NCBI GenBank assembly: GCA_964346145.1
Contig: CAYFTL010000005.1
Span: forward strand, 1 to 64,000
Source of the DNA: CAYFTL01 sp964346145
GTDB taxonomy: Bacteria > Bacillota > Clostridia > Christensenellales > Aristaeellaceae
Direction of reading: 5' to 3'
Length of the DNA: 64,000 nt
The position numbers were made by a program, and so were the translations under genes. Within the stretch, counting starts at the first letter, position 1, and every line of letters starts with the position of its first letter. Positions 25,905 to 35,752 of the stretch are shown in pieces. The notes beneath the pieces are model-generated. The model ran no database searches. It was not told the DNA's origin and saw nothing but the letters and a program-made list of their open reading frames with translations.

Positions 25905-26867
25905 TTACGCTTTGGCCTTTTTTGCGTTCTTTTTCTTGAGTATCTTGCCGATAAGATCGCTGTCTTCAAATTGCACCCAAATTTGGGGGGTGAGCAACAA
26001 CGATGAATAGGTGCTGACCAATACGCCCACAAGGATGGGGAAGGCAAAAGACTTTATCGAAGCGACACCCAAAATCAACATCGCAGCCACAGCAATTACC
26101 GCCGAGGCGCCCACTGCAAAGATCCGATCGCGCGCGACTTTGACACTTCTTTGGGCAATCAATGCATTCTTTTCATCCATCAGGGCGTTCAGCACATCGG
26201 GTTTGCGTTTTCCTTCGCGCAACTGATCAAACATCAATATCGTGTTGATCATAGACAGCGGCATGACCACCAGAAACGCCGCGACAAAGGGCATATTCAC
26301 CGGATAAAAGAAGCGCGCAAACGCTATAATGGCACATGTCAGCAGCATGTCGTGCATCAAAGCAAGGACCCCGGTAGCCGCATAGTTGAAGTTATAACGC
26401 AGCCACACGTAGACTAGCAGACATCCGGCAGCAAGCCCTACTGCAATGAGCAGGTTGAGAACGATATTTCGATCTGCCACAACGCGGATGCTTTCTGCGC
26501 CAATCAAAGTGAGCTCGGGATACTTTTCCTTTAATCCCTCTTCTAGCTTTGCCTGGATAGCTGTAGCTGCGTCTCCAGAAGCGGCCATTTCAATCTGCAA
26601 GCGGGCAATTTCTTCTGGATTTTCAGCTGCATCGGATTTTGTGATTTGAAAATCGCTAATTCCGGCCTCTTTTAAGAGAGCTTGTACATCGTTGGTTTCA
26701 AAGCTGCTGCTCAATTCGTATTCCAGCACGGTGCCTCCGGCAAAGTCCATGCCCGGCTTGATTCCAAATCCTGCGACGGTTAATACGATGCCCAGCAAAA
26801 TGATTACGGCTGAGAGGCCCATGTATAACTTGGTGCGGCCTGCAAAAGCTTGTTTATTCATATTCAT
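25905..26867 (-). CDS. secF: Protein translocase subunit SecF
   Basis: An integral membrane protein of 320 residues that works with SecD to complete protein export using the ion gradient. The first membrane segment is at about 14-34, followed by the GMDFAGGTVLEYE signature and the external P4 domain. Five membrane segments of the RND type then follow (from about 135). The basic tail KKKNAKKAKA is cytoplasmic. Two ATGs (26867, 26861) follow a GGAGGG that overlaps the secD end; both are possible. Nine bases separate it from secD. Confidence 0.95.
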   Translation of the reverse strand: MNMNKQAFAGRTKLYMGLSAVIILLGIVLTVAGFGIKPGMDFAGGTVLEYELSSSFETNDVQALLKEAGISDFQITKSDAAENPEEIARLQIEMAASGDAATAIQAKLEEGLKEKYPELTLIGAESIRVVADRNIVLNLLIAVGLAAGCLLVYVWLRYNFNYAATGVLALMHDMLLTCAIIAFARFFYPVNMPFVAAFLVVMPLSMINTILMFDQLREGKRKPDVLNALMDEKNALIAQRSVKVARDRIFAVGASAVIAVAAMLILGVASIKSFAFPILVGVLVSTYSSLLLTPQIWVQFEDSDLIGKILKKKNAKKAKA

Positions 26868-26876
26868 TCACCCTCC

Positions 26877-28130
26877 TTACCGTGTGTACCATGCTGTGTT
26901 TTTGATACCCAATCCGGCCACTTGTTTCAGCAGGATTCGGGTAATCACAGCAGCGGTGAACATAGAGATCAAAGAAGTAACAAACAGCGAAGAAGCAAAA
27001 ATTCTAACCGGTCCCGAACCCAACCAAATGAGCATCAACGATGCGATTAAAACCATCGCATTGACATCCATAATCGTGCCTATCGCGTTTTTGCCGCCAA
27101 CGCGTGCGGCAATCTTCAATGCAGACTTATCCTTTAAACCTTCTTTAAGCGCATCCCGGAAACGCTCAAGAATAATGACATTTCCGGCCACCATCATGAT
27201 TCCGCCCACCAGCGCCGATGCCATGCTGAGCAGAGTGATCTGTACTCCGGTGAGCGCAAAAGCATAGGCTACGAGCAGAACATACACAACCAGCGACAAG
27301 CTAGCCGCGATGCCGGGCAGCCGATACACTACAAGCATCAGCACTATAAGCAAAAGAATGACGATCAAAGCCGATTTCACCAAGGAGTTCATCGCTTCGG
27401 CGCCCAGGGAGGCCGATAGGGTGCTTTCTTCAATCTTCTCCAGCTCAACCGGCAACTCGCCCGATTGAATTAGCGAAGTCAAGCGCCTGGCGCTCACGTG
27501 ATCATTGCCCATGGTAATCACCACTTGCCCGTCGGGGATTGCATCCTGAACGGTGGGGGAGGCGACGATCGCATTGTCCAGCACAATGGATATGTTTTTG
27601 CCAATGTTGGCTTCCGTTGCGTCGGCAAAAAGCTTTGTGCCGTTTTCGGTCAACTCAAAAGCGATCATATATTCGTTAGAAGTCGCATCGGGGCGCACCA
27701 TTCGAACCGATTTTACATCTTCGCCCTGAAGAATGGTGTTGCCTTCGGGATCTTTGAATTCCAATTTGCAGTTCGCGCCGACGAAATCCAAAATCGCTTG
27801 AGCCTCCGGAAGATTGGGAATTTCCAAACGGATTTTATCGGTTCCTTGAATGGAAACCGTGCCCTCTGTATAATCGGCCTCTGCGCTCAAGCGTTCACGG
27901 AATATATCCGCCGTTTTCTGCATTTGAGCATCAAAATCTTCGCCGGAAGCATCCTTGGCCTGGTAAACAGCATAAGTGCCACCGCCCAGGTCCAGCCCCA
28001 TATTCACCTTGTCGGCAACAGACATGAAAATATACTTTCCAATCTGCATGCCGTTGACTGCCAGGAAGCTGATCAGCACAATCACAACCAGTACTGCCGC
28101 CAATACAATTAAGCTTTTGGCTTTTTTCAT
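26877..28130 (-). CDS. secD: Protein translocase subunit SecD
   Basis: A 417-residue membrane partner of SecF, of the short form usual in Bacillota. The first membrane segment is at about 9-29 and the D1 motif is MGLDLGGGTYAVYQA. The external P1 head lies at about 55-230, and five C-terminal membrane segments run from about 245, with GGIMMVAGNVIILERFRD. The second segment of the translocase is encoded separately as SecF, not fused. A strong divergent promoter lies just upstream. Confidence 0.95.
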   Translation of the reverse strand: MKKAKSLIVLAAVLVVIVLISFLAVNGMQIGKYIFMSVADKVNMGLDLGGGTYAVYQAKDASGEDFDAQMQKTADIFRERLSAEADYTEGTVSIQGTDKIRLEIPNLPEAQAILDFVGANCKLEFKDPEGNTILQGEDVKSVRMVRPDATSNEYMIAFELTENGTKLFADATEANIGKNISIVLDNAIVASPTVQDAIPDGQVVITMGNDHVSARRLTSLIQSGELPVELEKIEESTLSASLGAEAMNSLVKSALIVILLLIVLMLVVYRLPGIAASLSLVVYVLLVAYAFALTGVQITLLSMASALVGGIMMVAGNVIILERFRDALKEGLKDKSALKIAARVGGKNAIGTIMDVNAMVLIASLMLIWLGSGPVRIFASSLFVTSLISMFTAAVITRILLKQVAGLGIKNTAWYTR

Positions 28131-28198
28131 AACCTTTTCTCCTCCTTGTGTTGGCGCGGGTACTTGTAATCATTCCACGCACACTATACAAATAAAGA

Positions 28199-28227
28199 TT
28201 ATACTATTTTAAAAAAACAACGTCAAT
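28199..28227 (-). promoter_or_regulatory. Promoter of the secD-secF-recJ-relA-dtd-hemZ cluster
   Basis: Read on the minus strand: TTGACG, a 17-base spacer and TATAAT, about 65 bases before secD. It is near consensus. Confidence 0.82.
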
Positions 28228-28294
28228 GAATTAGCGAGGGCTTTTCTCAACAAATACACCAAAGAAATAGCACCTTTTCAAATGCAACTGCCAA

Positions 28295-28323
28295 TTGTAG
28301 GGGCATACAGGTTGTGTTATAAT
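28295..28323 (+). promoter_or_regulatory. Promoter of zapA-U32-mutS2
   Basis: TTGTAG, a 17-base spacer and TATAAT, about 40 bases before zapA. It is divergent from the secD promoter, with under 70 bases between the two. Confidence 0.7.
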
Positions 28324-28366
28324 TCTTATCATAAGATTATGGATTGATTTGAAGGGAAGATTTCAT

Positions 28367-28654
28367 ATGAAAAAAACGCGTACAACGGTTACCATCGCAG
28401 GCAAAGAATATAATATGACCGGGTACGATTCCGAGGAATATGTGCGTCGGGTTGCCCGGTATGTGGATCGGAAAATGACAGAGCTCTCTTTGGCCACACG
28501 CCTGCCCAGCAACTCGCTTGCGGTGCTGACTGCGCTGAACGTTGCCGATGATATGCTCAAGGCTCACGATGAGTTGACTAGAACCAAAAAAGAGCTTGGG
28601 GAAGCCCGCCAAGAGATTGAAGCGCTGAAGCTTCAGCTCAAAAAGAACGAATAA
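28367..28654 (+). CDS. zapA: Cell division protein ZapA
   Basis: A small FtsZ-ring stabiliser of 95 residues. The N-terminal ZapA head is clear (TVTIAGKEYNMTGYDSEEY, then RVARYVDRKM), followed by VLTALNVADDML and a charged C-terminal coiled coil (about 60-95). The ATG at 28367 follows GAAGGGAAG; the in-frame TTG at 28349 is not needed. The order zapA, U32 peptidase, mutS2 is conserved in Clostridia. Confidence 0.93.
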   Translation: MKKTRTTVTIAGKEYNMTGYDSEEYVRRVARYVDRKMTELSLATRLPSNSLAVLTALNVADDMLKAHDELTRTKKELGEARQEIEALKLQLKKNE

Positions 28655-28673
28655 ATGAAAAGACGGTGCAAAG

Positions 28674-31052
28674 TTGGAAAAAGTTGAATTGCTGGCGCCC
28701 GCTGGCAGCTGGGACGCTATGATTGCCGCCATACAAAACGGTGCGGATGCGGTGTACCTGGGAGGCCAAAGCCTAAATGCGCGGCGCAATGCAAGCAATT
28801 TTACGGCGGAAGAAATGAAGAATGCCGCCGACTATTGTCATGAACGCGAAAAAAAATGCTATATAACCTTAAACACCATGCTTAAGCAAGGCGAAGTGGG
28901 CCTGTTTGAACGGGCGGTCAGCGATTTGGCTGATGCCGGGGCGGACGCTGCAATCGTACAGGATCTGGGGATTGCCGCCGCCTTGAAACAAATGCTGCCC
29001 GATTTAGCGCTGCATGCTAGTACCCAAATGGCGATCCACAATATACAGGGAATGGCCGTAGCTGAACAAATCGGCTTTAGCCGGGTGGTTTTGGCGCGTG
29101 AGCTCAGCGATGCAGAAATCGCCGCTTGCAGCTTGGGTAACCTTGAGACCGAGGTGTTTGTCCACGGCGCCCTGTGTGTAAGCTGTTCCGGGCAGTGCCT
29201 GCACTCCAGCATGATTGGAAACCGCAGCGGCAACCGGGGCATGTGCGCTCAACCTTGCCGTTTGCCCTACAAGCTGGTCGGCCCTGAAGCCCATGTCCAC
29301 GGACATCTGCTCTCCACCAAAGATCTTATGAGTTTGGCGCGCCTGCAAATGCTGCTTGAAAGCGGAGTGCGCAGCTTAAAAATAGAAGGACGCGCCAAAC
29401 GGCCCGAATACGTGGCGGTCGTGGTGAACGAATATCGCCGTGCTCTGGATCGCTTATATGAAGGAAAACCCACCGGCGGCAACCTGGACGAGCTGTTGCA
29501 GGTTTACAACCGCGGCGGCTTTACACCGGGCTATGGCCCCGGCATCGTGGATCGCGAGCTCATCTATAAAGAGCGTCCCAACCATACAGGGGTGCAGGTG
29601 GGCACTGTGTTAGGAGTTCGCGGTAATAGGCTACAATATAAGCTTCACGCCGATATCATGCCCCAGGACACCGTGGTGGTGCACTCCTCCGATGGGGATG
29701 ACGTGCCTTTACGCTTAAAAGAAGGACGCGCAAACACTTCGGACTGGGTGATGTTTTCGGGCAATGTCACTATTGGAGATCGCTTGATGCGGATGACCGA
29801 TGCCCGGCAAATAGAGCGGGCGCGGGAAAGCTACAAAAAAGAACATGTTTTTCTCTCCCTTTGGGCGTCTATAGATTTGCGCGAAGGGCGAGCAGCGCGC
29901 CTAACTTTCCGAGATTCCCTAGGCAATGAAGCAACAGTGAATGGAGCAACCGTTCACAAAGCGCAAAGCAAACCCCTAACCCCAGAGTTGGTCAAAAAAC
30001 AAATCGGCAAAATGGACGACGCTCCCTATCGTCTTGAAAATATAGATATCCATTTATCGACTAACGCATTTATGCCGGTATCTGAGCTCAATGCACTGCG
30101 CAGGGAAGCGCTGAGCCAGCTGCGTAGCCTGCGAAGGGAAGCGCTCCGCGGTTGTTCGCGGCAAATTCTTCCCACAAATCTATTTGAAAAATTGGGAACG
30201 AGTGCATCGGCAAATGTAAAAGAAATAGCTTTCCAGTCCAGCGATGTGGAAGAATTGTATGCGGCGCAAAGATTAGGCGCCGATCGATTGTATTTGTCAC
30301 TCATCGATACCCGGCAAGCCGCCCTTGGCAAGCTGTCTGCACAACTGTGCCCTGGGAAGTTTTATATCGTGTTGCCTCAAGTGCTTCCGAGCGACGCTCT
30401 AACGCGCTTAAGCCTTTGGGCTCAACAAAATGCCAAAAATATTGAAGGGATTGTCGCCTCCAACATTGGTCAACTGGCCTATACCTGGCCCGGTAGGCTT
30501 ATCGCCGATTATCCGATGCACATCGCCAACCGCGCCGCCCTTAGGCAGCTTGAGGCGCTGGGTATTCAGGAATATGGAGCATCGCTGGAATTGACTATCG
30601 AAGAAACCGAAGCGATTGACCTTGCCGGTGTACAACGGGATTTTTTGCTTTACGGCTGGCCGGAAAACATGCAGCTTAGACATTGCCCTTTGTTGGCTAC
30701 ACGCGCGCAAAAACATGCCCATTGCAGCTTTTGTGATCGGGCCAACGTAGAAGCTTCGGTTAACGCCTATGCGCTGGAAGATAGAAAGTCAGCCCGATAT
30801 GCTCTGCGCCGCACGGCCCATGATTCGGGCTGTGTGCTTCGCCTTATGAACAGCGTTCCTATCAACGCTTGGGCTTTGCGCGAGCGATTGATGAGCGCCA
30901 AAGTCTGGCGCATTATATCCGATTCGTTAGCGCCACATAACCAGGCGCTGACCATCCTGCGCAATCTAAAAAACAGTTCCGCTTGGGAACACAAAGAATA
31001 TATAGCCGACCACAAATATTCCACCGGCCATTATCTGGTCGGGGTCGAATGA
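28674..31052 (+). CDS. Peptidase U32 family protein, RlhA-like (23S rRNA hydroxylation)
   Basis: A 792-residue cytoplasmic protein. The N-terminal U32 domain shows ELLAPAGSWDAMIAAIQNGA, VYLGGQSLNAR and the signature EVFVHGALCVSCSGQCLHSS. Conserved Cys residues follow in RGMCAQPCRLPY. A middle collagenase-like (DUF3656) domain and a second U32-like part with HCPLLATRAQKHAHCSFC complete the long form. E. coli RlhA, a short relative, is needed for 5-hydroxycytidine in 23S rRNA, so RNA modification is more likely than proteolysis. The start is a TTG at 28674 with a weak RBS; MEKVELLAPAGS fits the family N-terminus. Confidence 0.9.
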   Translation: MEKVELLAPAGSWDAMIAAIQNGADAVYLGGQSLNARRNASNFTAEEMKNAADYCHEREKKCYITLNTMLKQGEVGLFERAVSDLADAGADAAIVQDLGIAAALKQMLPDLALHASTQMAIHNIQGMAVAEQIGFSRVVLARELSDAEIAACSLGNLETEVFVHGALCVSCSGQCLHSSMIGNRSGNRGMCAQPCRLPYKLVGPEAHVHGHLLSTKDLMSLARLQMLLESGVRSLKIEGRAKRPEYVAVVVNEYRRALDRLYEGKPTGGNLDELLQVYNRGGFTPGYGPGIVDRELIYKERPNHTGVQVGTVLGVRGNRLQYKLHADIMPQDTVVVHSSDGDDVPLRLKEGRANTSDWVMFSGNVTIGDRLMRMTDARQIERARESYKKEHVFLSLWASIDLREGRAARLTFRDSLGNEATVNGATVHKAQSKPLTPELVKKQIGKMDDAPYRLENIDIHLSTNAFMPVSELNALRREALSQLRSLRREALRGCSRQILPTNLFEKLGTSASANVKEIAFQSSDVEELYAAQRLGADRLYLSLIDTRQAALGKLSAQLCPGKFYIVLPQVLPSDALTRLSLWAQQNAKNIEGIVASNIGQLAYTWPGRLIADYPMHIANRAALRQLEALGIQEYGASLELTIEETEAIDLAGVQRDFLLYGWPENMQLRHCPLLATRAQKHAHCSFCDRANVEASVNAYALEDRKSARYALRRTAHDSGCVLRLMNSVPINAWALRERLMSAKVWRIISDSLAPHNQALTILRNLKNSSAWEHKEYIADHKYSTGHYLVGVE

Positions 31053-31062
31053 GGGAAAGATT

Positions 31063-33429
31063 ATGCAAGAGCGCAATTTACGCGTTTTAGAATTTCATAA
31101 AGTTTGCGAAATGCTGGTGGAGCATGCGGTGTCTCACATGGGAAAACAGCTAGCCGCACAGCTTACGCCCAGCAGCGATTTCAAACAAGTTAAATTGTGG
31201 CAAGACGAAACAGAAGAAGCCGGCACCGTGCTCACCTATTTGGGATCCAACCCAATGCCAGTGTTTAGCGACGTGCGCGATCATCTGCGCCGCGCCGCCT
31301 TGGGCAGCGCTTTGTCGCCCAAAGGGCTGCTAGATATAGCTGAATTGCTTCGGGCGGCTCGTTCGCTGCGTTCCAGCCTAATCACCGACCGGGAGGATAC
31401 GCCCATCTTAACCGATTTGGCCAAAACTCTAACCACAAACAGGGCGCTGGAAGACAAAATCTTTATGGCCATTCTGTCGGAGGAAGAGATTTCCGACCAT
31501 GCATCCAGCGAACTCAACTCCATCCGCCGCCACATGCGCCGCTGTAACGACTCCATTCGGGCAAAGCTTAACAGCATTATCCAAAACAGCAATACTCAAA
31601 AATATTTGCAAGATAGCCTAATTACAGTTCGCAATGGGCGCTATGTGATCCCGGTGCGCAGCGAATACCGTCAAAACGTGCCCGGCCTGGTACACGATCA
31701 ATCGGCCAGCGGTGCCACTTTGTTTATCGAACCCATGTCGGTTGTGGAAATCAACAACGATTTAAAACAGTGGCAGATCAAAGAAAAACAGGAAATCGAA
31801 CGCATTTTGATGGAACTTTCCGCCCAAATAGCGCCCGATGCCGAAATGATCGGCTTCAACCTTCAAAACATGGCCTATATCGATTTGATATTCGCCAAAG
31901 CCGGGTTGGCCCGCAGCATAAATGCGGTTCAACCCAAGTTAAATCAAGCGGGTTGGATAAACCTAAAAAAAGCGCGCCACCCGATGATCGACCCCGAGCG
32001 GGTGATTCCGTTGGATTTGTGGATCGGCCGCGAGTTCTCGGTTCTGGTGGTCACCGGTCCCAACACCGGCGGCAAAACCGTAGCGCTAAAAACCGTAGGA
32101 TTGCTTACCTTGATGGCGCAAGCCGGCTTACAAATTCCGGCAGCTTACGGTTCGGAAGTTAGCGTGTTCGACGAGGTGTTTGCAGACATCGGCGATGAAC
32201 AAAGCATAGAACAGTCGCTATCCACTTTTTCTTCCCACATGACCAATATCGTAGACATCTTAGCCAAGGTAACCCCGAAATCCTTGGCTTTGTTCGACGA
32301 ACTAGGGGCGGGCACCGATCCCACCGAGGGCGCGGCGCTGGGTACCTCTATTTTGGAACATCTGCGCAAGCGGCAAGTCACCGTTTTAGCTACCACTCAC
32401 TATAGCGAACTGAAGGCCTATGCGCTAAGCCAGACCGGAGTCGAAAATGCTTCGGTGGAGTTTGATGTGCAGACCCTTCGCCCCACCTACCGACTGTCTA
32501 TCGGCGTGCCCGGCAAGTCCAATGCCTTTGAAATTTCGCGCAAGCTAGGGCTCGGCGAAGATTTGATCGGCGATGCCGCCGAACGCCTAACTCAAGACCA
32601 GATCCGGTTTGAAGACGTAATCGCCAATGCGGAATATCACCGCCAGATTGCAGAAAAAGAACGGGTTCTGGCCGAGCAAGCTCATTTGGAAACACAGAAG
32701 CTGCGCAACGAAGCCGAAAAATTGCAAAAGCAGATCGCCGATCAGCGCAACGATATGTTGAAAAAAGCCAAGGACGACGCAAAAAAAGTGCTTCAAAAGG
32801 CCCAGCGCGAGGCCGAAGAAATCATCAGCACCCTGAAGAGGAGCCGTATCAAGAATGGCGCCGAGCTTAAAGAGCATGAGATCAATGAAATGCGCAAGAA
32901 GCTTAGAAACTCCATCGGCGAAATGAACGAAGCGTTGGCTGCACCCGATGAAAGTAGCCTATCCGCACCGCCCAAAAACCTAAAACCTGGAGATTTGGTC
33001 AAGCTGGCGCACTTAAATACTACCGGCACGGTAATTTCTCCGCCCAACGACAAAGGCGAGGTCATGGTTCAAGCCGGCATCATGAAAATGAAAGCTCACA
33101 TCAGTCAATTGCGCGCTGAACAGGCTCCGCAAAAAGTCAAGCCGGTCAAATCAAGCGTATCCAAGGTTCAAATCGCAGCCCATCCTGTTACCATGGAGTG
33201 CGATGTGCGCGGTATGAACCTGGAAGATGCCATCATGGAAGTGGATCAGTTCATAGATAATGCAGTACTCCAGGGTCTGAAAACACTTTCCATCATCCAC
33301 GGCAAAGGCACCGGCGTGCTCCGCTCTGGCATCCGGGAACACCTGAAACGCTATCCGCCGGTCGCAGAGCAACGCCCGGGCAAGTATGGTGAAGGGGAAG
33401 ACGGAATTACCGTGGTTACGCTAAAGTAA
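31063..33429 (+). CDS. mutS2: MutS2 ATPase/endonuclease
   Basis: A 788-residue DNA- and ribosome-associated ATPase that suppresses homologous recombination and, in Bacillus, also acts in ribosome rescue. The MutS core ATPase has Walker A GPNTGGKTVALKT near residue 332, Walker B SLALFDELGAGTDPTEG and ATTHYSELK. A long coiled coil runs at about 515-625. A KOW-like stretch (LKPGDLVKLAHLNTTGTV) and a C-terminal Smr nuclease domain (about 710-788, with IIHGKGTGVLR) follow. The N-terminal mismatch domain is absent, as in all MutS2. It starts 10 bases after the U32 gene. Confidence 0.96.
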   Translation: MQERNLRVLEFHKVCEMLVEHAVSHMGKQLAAQLTPSSDFKQVKLWQDETEEAGTVLTYLGSNPMPVFSDVRDHLRRAALGSALSPKGLLDIAELLRAARSLRSSLITDREDTPILTDLAKTLTTNRALEDKIFMAILSEEEISDHASSELNSIRRHMRRCNDSIRAKLNSIIQNSNTQKYLQDSLITVRNGRYVIPVRSEYRQNVPGLVHDQSASGATLFIEPMSVVEINNDLKQWQIKEKQEIERILMELSAQIAPDAEMIGFNLQNMAYIDLIFAKAGLARSINAVQPKLNQAGWINLKKARHPMIDPERVIPLDLWIGREFSVLVVTGPNTGGKTVALKTVGLLTLMAQAGLQIPAAYGSEVSVFDEVFADIGDEQSIEQSLSTFSSHMTNIVDILAKVTPKSLALFDELGAGTDPTEGAALGTSILEHLRKRQVTVLATTHYSELKAYALSQTGVENASVEFDVQTLRPTYRLSIGVPGKSNAFEISRKLGLGEDLIGDAAERLTQDQIRFEDVIANAEYHRQIAEKERVLAEQAHLETQKLRNEAEKLQKQIADQRNDMLKKAKDDAKKVLQKAQREAEEIISTLKRSRIKNGAELKEHEINEMRKKLRNSIGEMNEALAAPDESSLSAPPKNLKPGDLVKLAHLNTTGTVISPPNDKGEVMVQAGIMKMKAHISQLRAEQAPQKVKPVKSSVSKVQIAAHPVTMECDVRGMNLEDAIMEVDQFIDNAVLQGLKTLSIIHGKGTGVLRSGIREHLKRYPPVAEQRPGKYGEGEDGITVVTLK

Positions 33430-33442
33430 AGGGGGATATCCG

Positions 33443-34132
33443 GTGAACAAAACAAAAATATTGCTGGTCGACGATGATCCAAATATCAATCAGCTGATCA
33501 AGCTTTACCTTGAAAAGGAAGGCTATGACGTGGTTTCCGCCATGCGCGGGGACGATGCCTTAAGGATGTTTAAAAATGATCCGCCCAATTTGATTTTGTT
33601 GGATATTATGTTGCCGGGCATGGACGGCTGGCAGGTTTGCCGCGAAGTCCGCAAGGTATCCAATATCCCGATCATTATGCTCACTGCCAAGGATGAAACC
33701 TTCGACAAGGTGCTTGGGCTTGAACTGGGGGCAGACGACTATATCGTCAAGCCCTTCGAAACCAAGGAATTGGTAGCTCGGATCAAGGCTGTTTTGCGCC
33801 GTTATCAGTCGGCCGACGCTGCGCCCGATAAGGAGGTTTCCTTTCCCGGTCTCACCATCAACATCAGCCATTACACCGTCGTTTACCGGGGCAAACCGCT
33901 GGAAATGCCTCCCAAAGAAATTGAGCTGCTTTACTATCTCGCCAGCCATCCTGGCATCGTCTTTACCCGCGAACAGCTGTTGGACCAGGTTTGGGGATAC
34001 GATTATTTTGGTGATTCCCGCACCGTGGATGTGCACATCAAACGCCTGCGCGACAAGCTTTCCGGCAGCGAAGAATTGGGCTGGGCGCTTAAGACTGTGT
34101 GGAGCGTGGGCTATAAATTTGAGGTGAGTTAG
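33443..34132 (+). CDS. OmpR-family response regulator
   Basis: A 229-residue regulator. The receiver domain (about 1-115) has the acidic pair DDDP, the phospho-acceptor Asp in LILLDIMLPGMDGW (about residue 53), the Thr/Lys switch region (MLTAKDE and YIVKPFE). The winged-helix DNA-binding domain (about 130-228) ends in VDVHIKRLRDKL and VWSVGYKFEV. It starts with GTG, and the kinase gene begins 4 bases after its stop, so they form a cognate pair. Target genes are not evident; it follows mutS2 by 13 bases. Confidence 0.94.
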   Translation: MNKTKILLVDDDPNINQLIKLYLEKEGYDVVSAMRGDDALRMFKNDPPNLILLDIMLPGMDGWQVCREVRKVSNIPIIMLTAKDETFDKVLGLELGADDYIVKPFETKELVARIKAVLRRYQSADAAPDKEVSFPGLTINISHYTVVYRGKPLEMPPKEIELLYYLASHPGIVFTREQLLDQVWGYDYFGDSRTVDVHIKRLRDKLSGSEELGWALKTVWSVGYKFEVS

Positions 34133-34136
34133 TCTT

Positions 34137-35618
34137 TTGAAAAGCAAAACCTTTTGGCGCATTTTTTGGGCTTTTTCAGGAACGCTGCTCGCGACCGTTT
34201 TGGCTGTCGCCCTGCTGATGATCAGCATGGTGCGTTCCGAGCGCACCGAAGCCCTGGAGGGCGAGGTGCGTAGCCAAGCCCACAACGTCGCTCAGTTGCT
34301 GGAACAAAACAATATCAATATGTTAATAGGGCGATATGGAAGCCCCATCAGCAGCACTTTGGAATGGAAAATTAAAGAGATCACCGAAAACATTGGTGCA
34401 GACATATGGATCCTGTCTAACACCGGATATTATATTGTGCCCAGCAGCAGTAAGACTTCCGGAAGTATGCGGCAGTATTTGTCCGATCCCGATATCCTCA
34501 ACAAAATTTTGCCGGTATTCAACGGTTCTGAGATTCAAATCAGGGGATTGTTCCCCGAACTAGGCGATCATATCGTTACCATAGGCGTGCCCTGGAAGCT
34601 GCACAACCAAGTGGCCGGCGCAGTGCTGCTGCACATCAGCACCGATCAACTGGAAGTGGATTACAGCGACATCGTCTTTAAACTGGCTTGGGCCGGCATG
34701 ATTGCGCTGATCATCGGCACGGGCATGGCCTATGTTATAACCCGCAAGCAAATATTGCCCATTAAAAAAATCAGCAGCGCAGTCGCCCGCTTTTCAACCG
34801 GAGACCTGAACAGCAGAATAGAAATTAAAGGGAACGACGAACTGTCCGAACTTGCAAAATCCATTAATACCATGGCCGAAGATCTTTCCAATTTGGAAAA
34901 TTCCCGGCGAAGCTTTGTCGCTAGCGTTTCCCACGAGTTGCGCTCTCCATTAACCAGCATACGCGGTTATATCGAGGGAATGTTGGATGACACGATTCCC
35001 CCGGAGGAAAACGCAAAGTACTTAAACGTTGTCTTGAGCGAATCTAAGCGATTGACCAAATTGGTCAACGAATTGTTGGATTTGTCGCGTTTTGAATCGG
35101 GCGATTTCCCGCTACACATGGACGTTTTTGATATAAACGAATTAATCGCCAGAACCCTGATTCAATATGAACAGCGCATCAACGAAAAGGAATTGACTGT
35201 AGTCGTTGCGTTTCGCGATCCCAAGTGCTTTGTCTACGCCGATGCCGAGCGAATGGAGCAGGTGGTCAACAACCTGCTGGACAACGCAGTAAAGTTTAGC
35301 AAACACGGCGGCGAACTGGTGATTAAAACCTATACCGCAGGGGATCTAAAATACGTCAGCATCTCAAATCAGGGCGAGGTGATTTCGCCGGAAGATCTGC
35401 CCTTTGTGTTTGAGCGTTTTTACAAGGCAGACAAAGCCCACACTTCGGGCATGGGCACCGGTTTGGGGTTGTCCATCGTAAAGAAAATCATTGAACAACA
35501 CCATCAGGAAATTCAAGTTTCCAGCAGCTCTAAAGAAACCGTGTTCACCTTTAGCCTATCCGCCGCCCAGGAAGAAACCAAAGCGCAGGCGGTAGCAACG
35601 AAACATCATAAGGAATAA
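34137..35618 (+). CDS. Membrane sensor histidine kinase
   Basis: A 493-residue kinase, partner of the preceding regulator. Membrane segment 1 is at about 9-30, followed by an external sensor region (about 31-175) with no known fold. Membrane segment 2 is at about 178-200, then HAMP (about 200-255). The HisKA domain has VASVSHELRSPLTSI, with the phospho-His near residue 268, and HATPase has NNLLDNAVKFSKHGG and GMGTGLGLSIVKKI. The start is a TTG with GAGGTGAG about 12 bases upstream. The domain order is that of PhoR/WalK-type kinases without PAS. The signal is unknown. Confidence 0.93.
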   Translation: MKSKTFWRIFWAFSGTLLATVLAVALLMISMVRSERTEALEGEVRSQAHNVAQLLEQNNINMLIGRYGSPISSTLEWKIKEITENIGADIWILSNTGYYIVPSSSKTSGSMRQYLSDPDILNKILPVFNGSEIQIRGLFPELGDHIVTIGVPWKLHNQVAGAVLLHISTDQLEVDYSDIVFKLAWAGMIALIIGTGMAYVITRKQILPIKKISSAVARFSTGDLNSRIEIKGNDELSELAKSINTMAEDLSNLENSRRSFVASVSHELRSPLTSIRGYIEGMLDDTIPPEENAKYLNVVLSESKRLTKLVNELLDLSRFESGDFPLHMDVFDINELIARTLIQYEQRINEKELTVVVAFRDPKCFVYADAERMEQVVNNLLDNAVKFSKHGGELVIKTYTAGDLKYVSISNQGEVISPEDLPFVFERFYKADKAHTSGMGTGLGLSIVKKIIEQHHQEIQVSSSSKETVFTFSLSAAQEETKAQAVATKHHKE

Positions 35619-35752
35619 TGGGCGAGTGTTTAAACCCCGCCCGGCGACGTTTTAAACAAAAAAATGTATAATTCGCTGTTTTTTCCTGTTTGTTTGTAGT
35701 ATTTGGTTTATAATAGTGTCATGGACAAATGGGAAAGGAGGCTGACAAAAGC

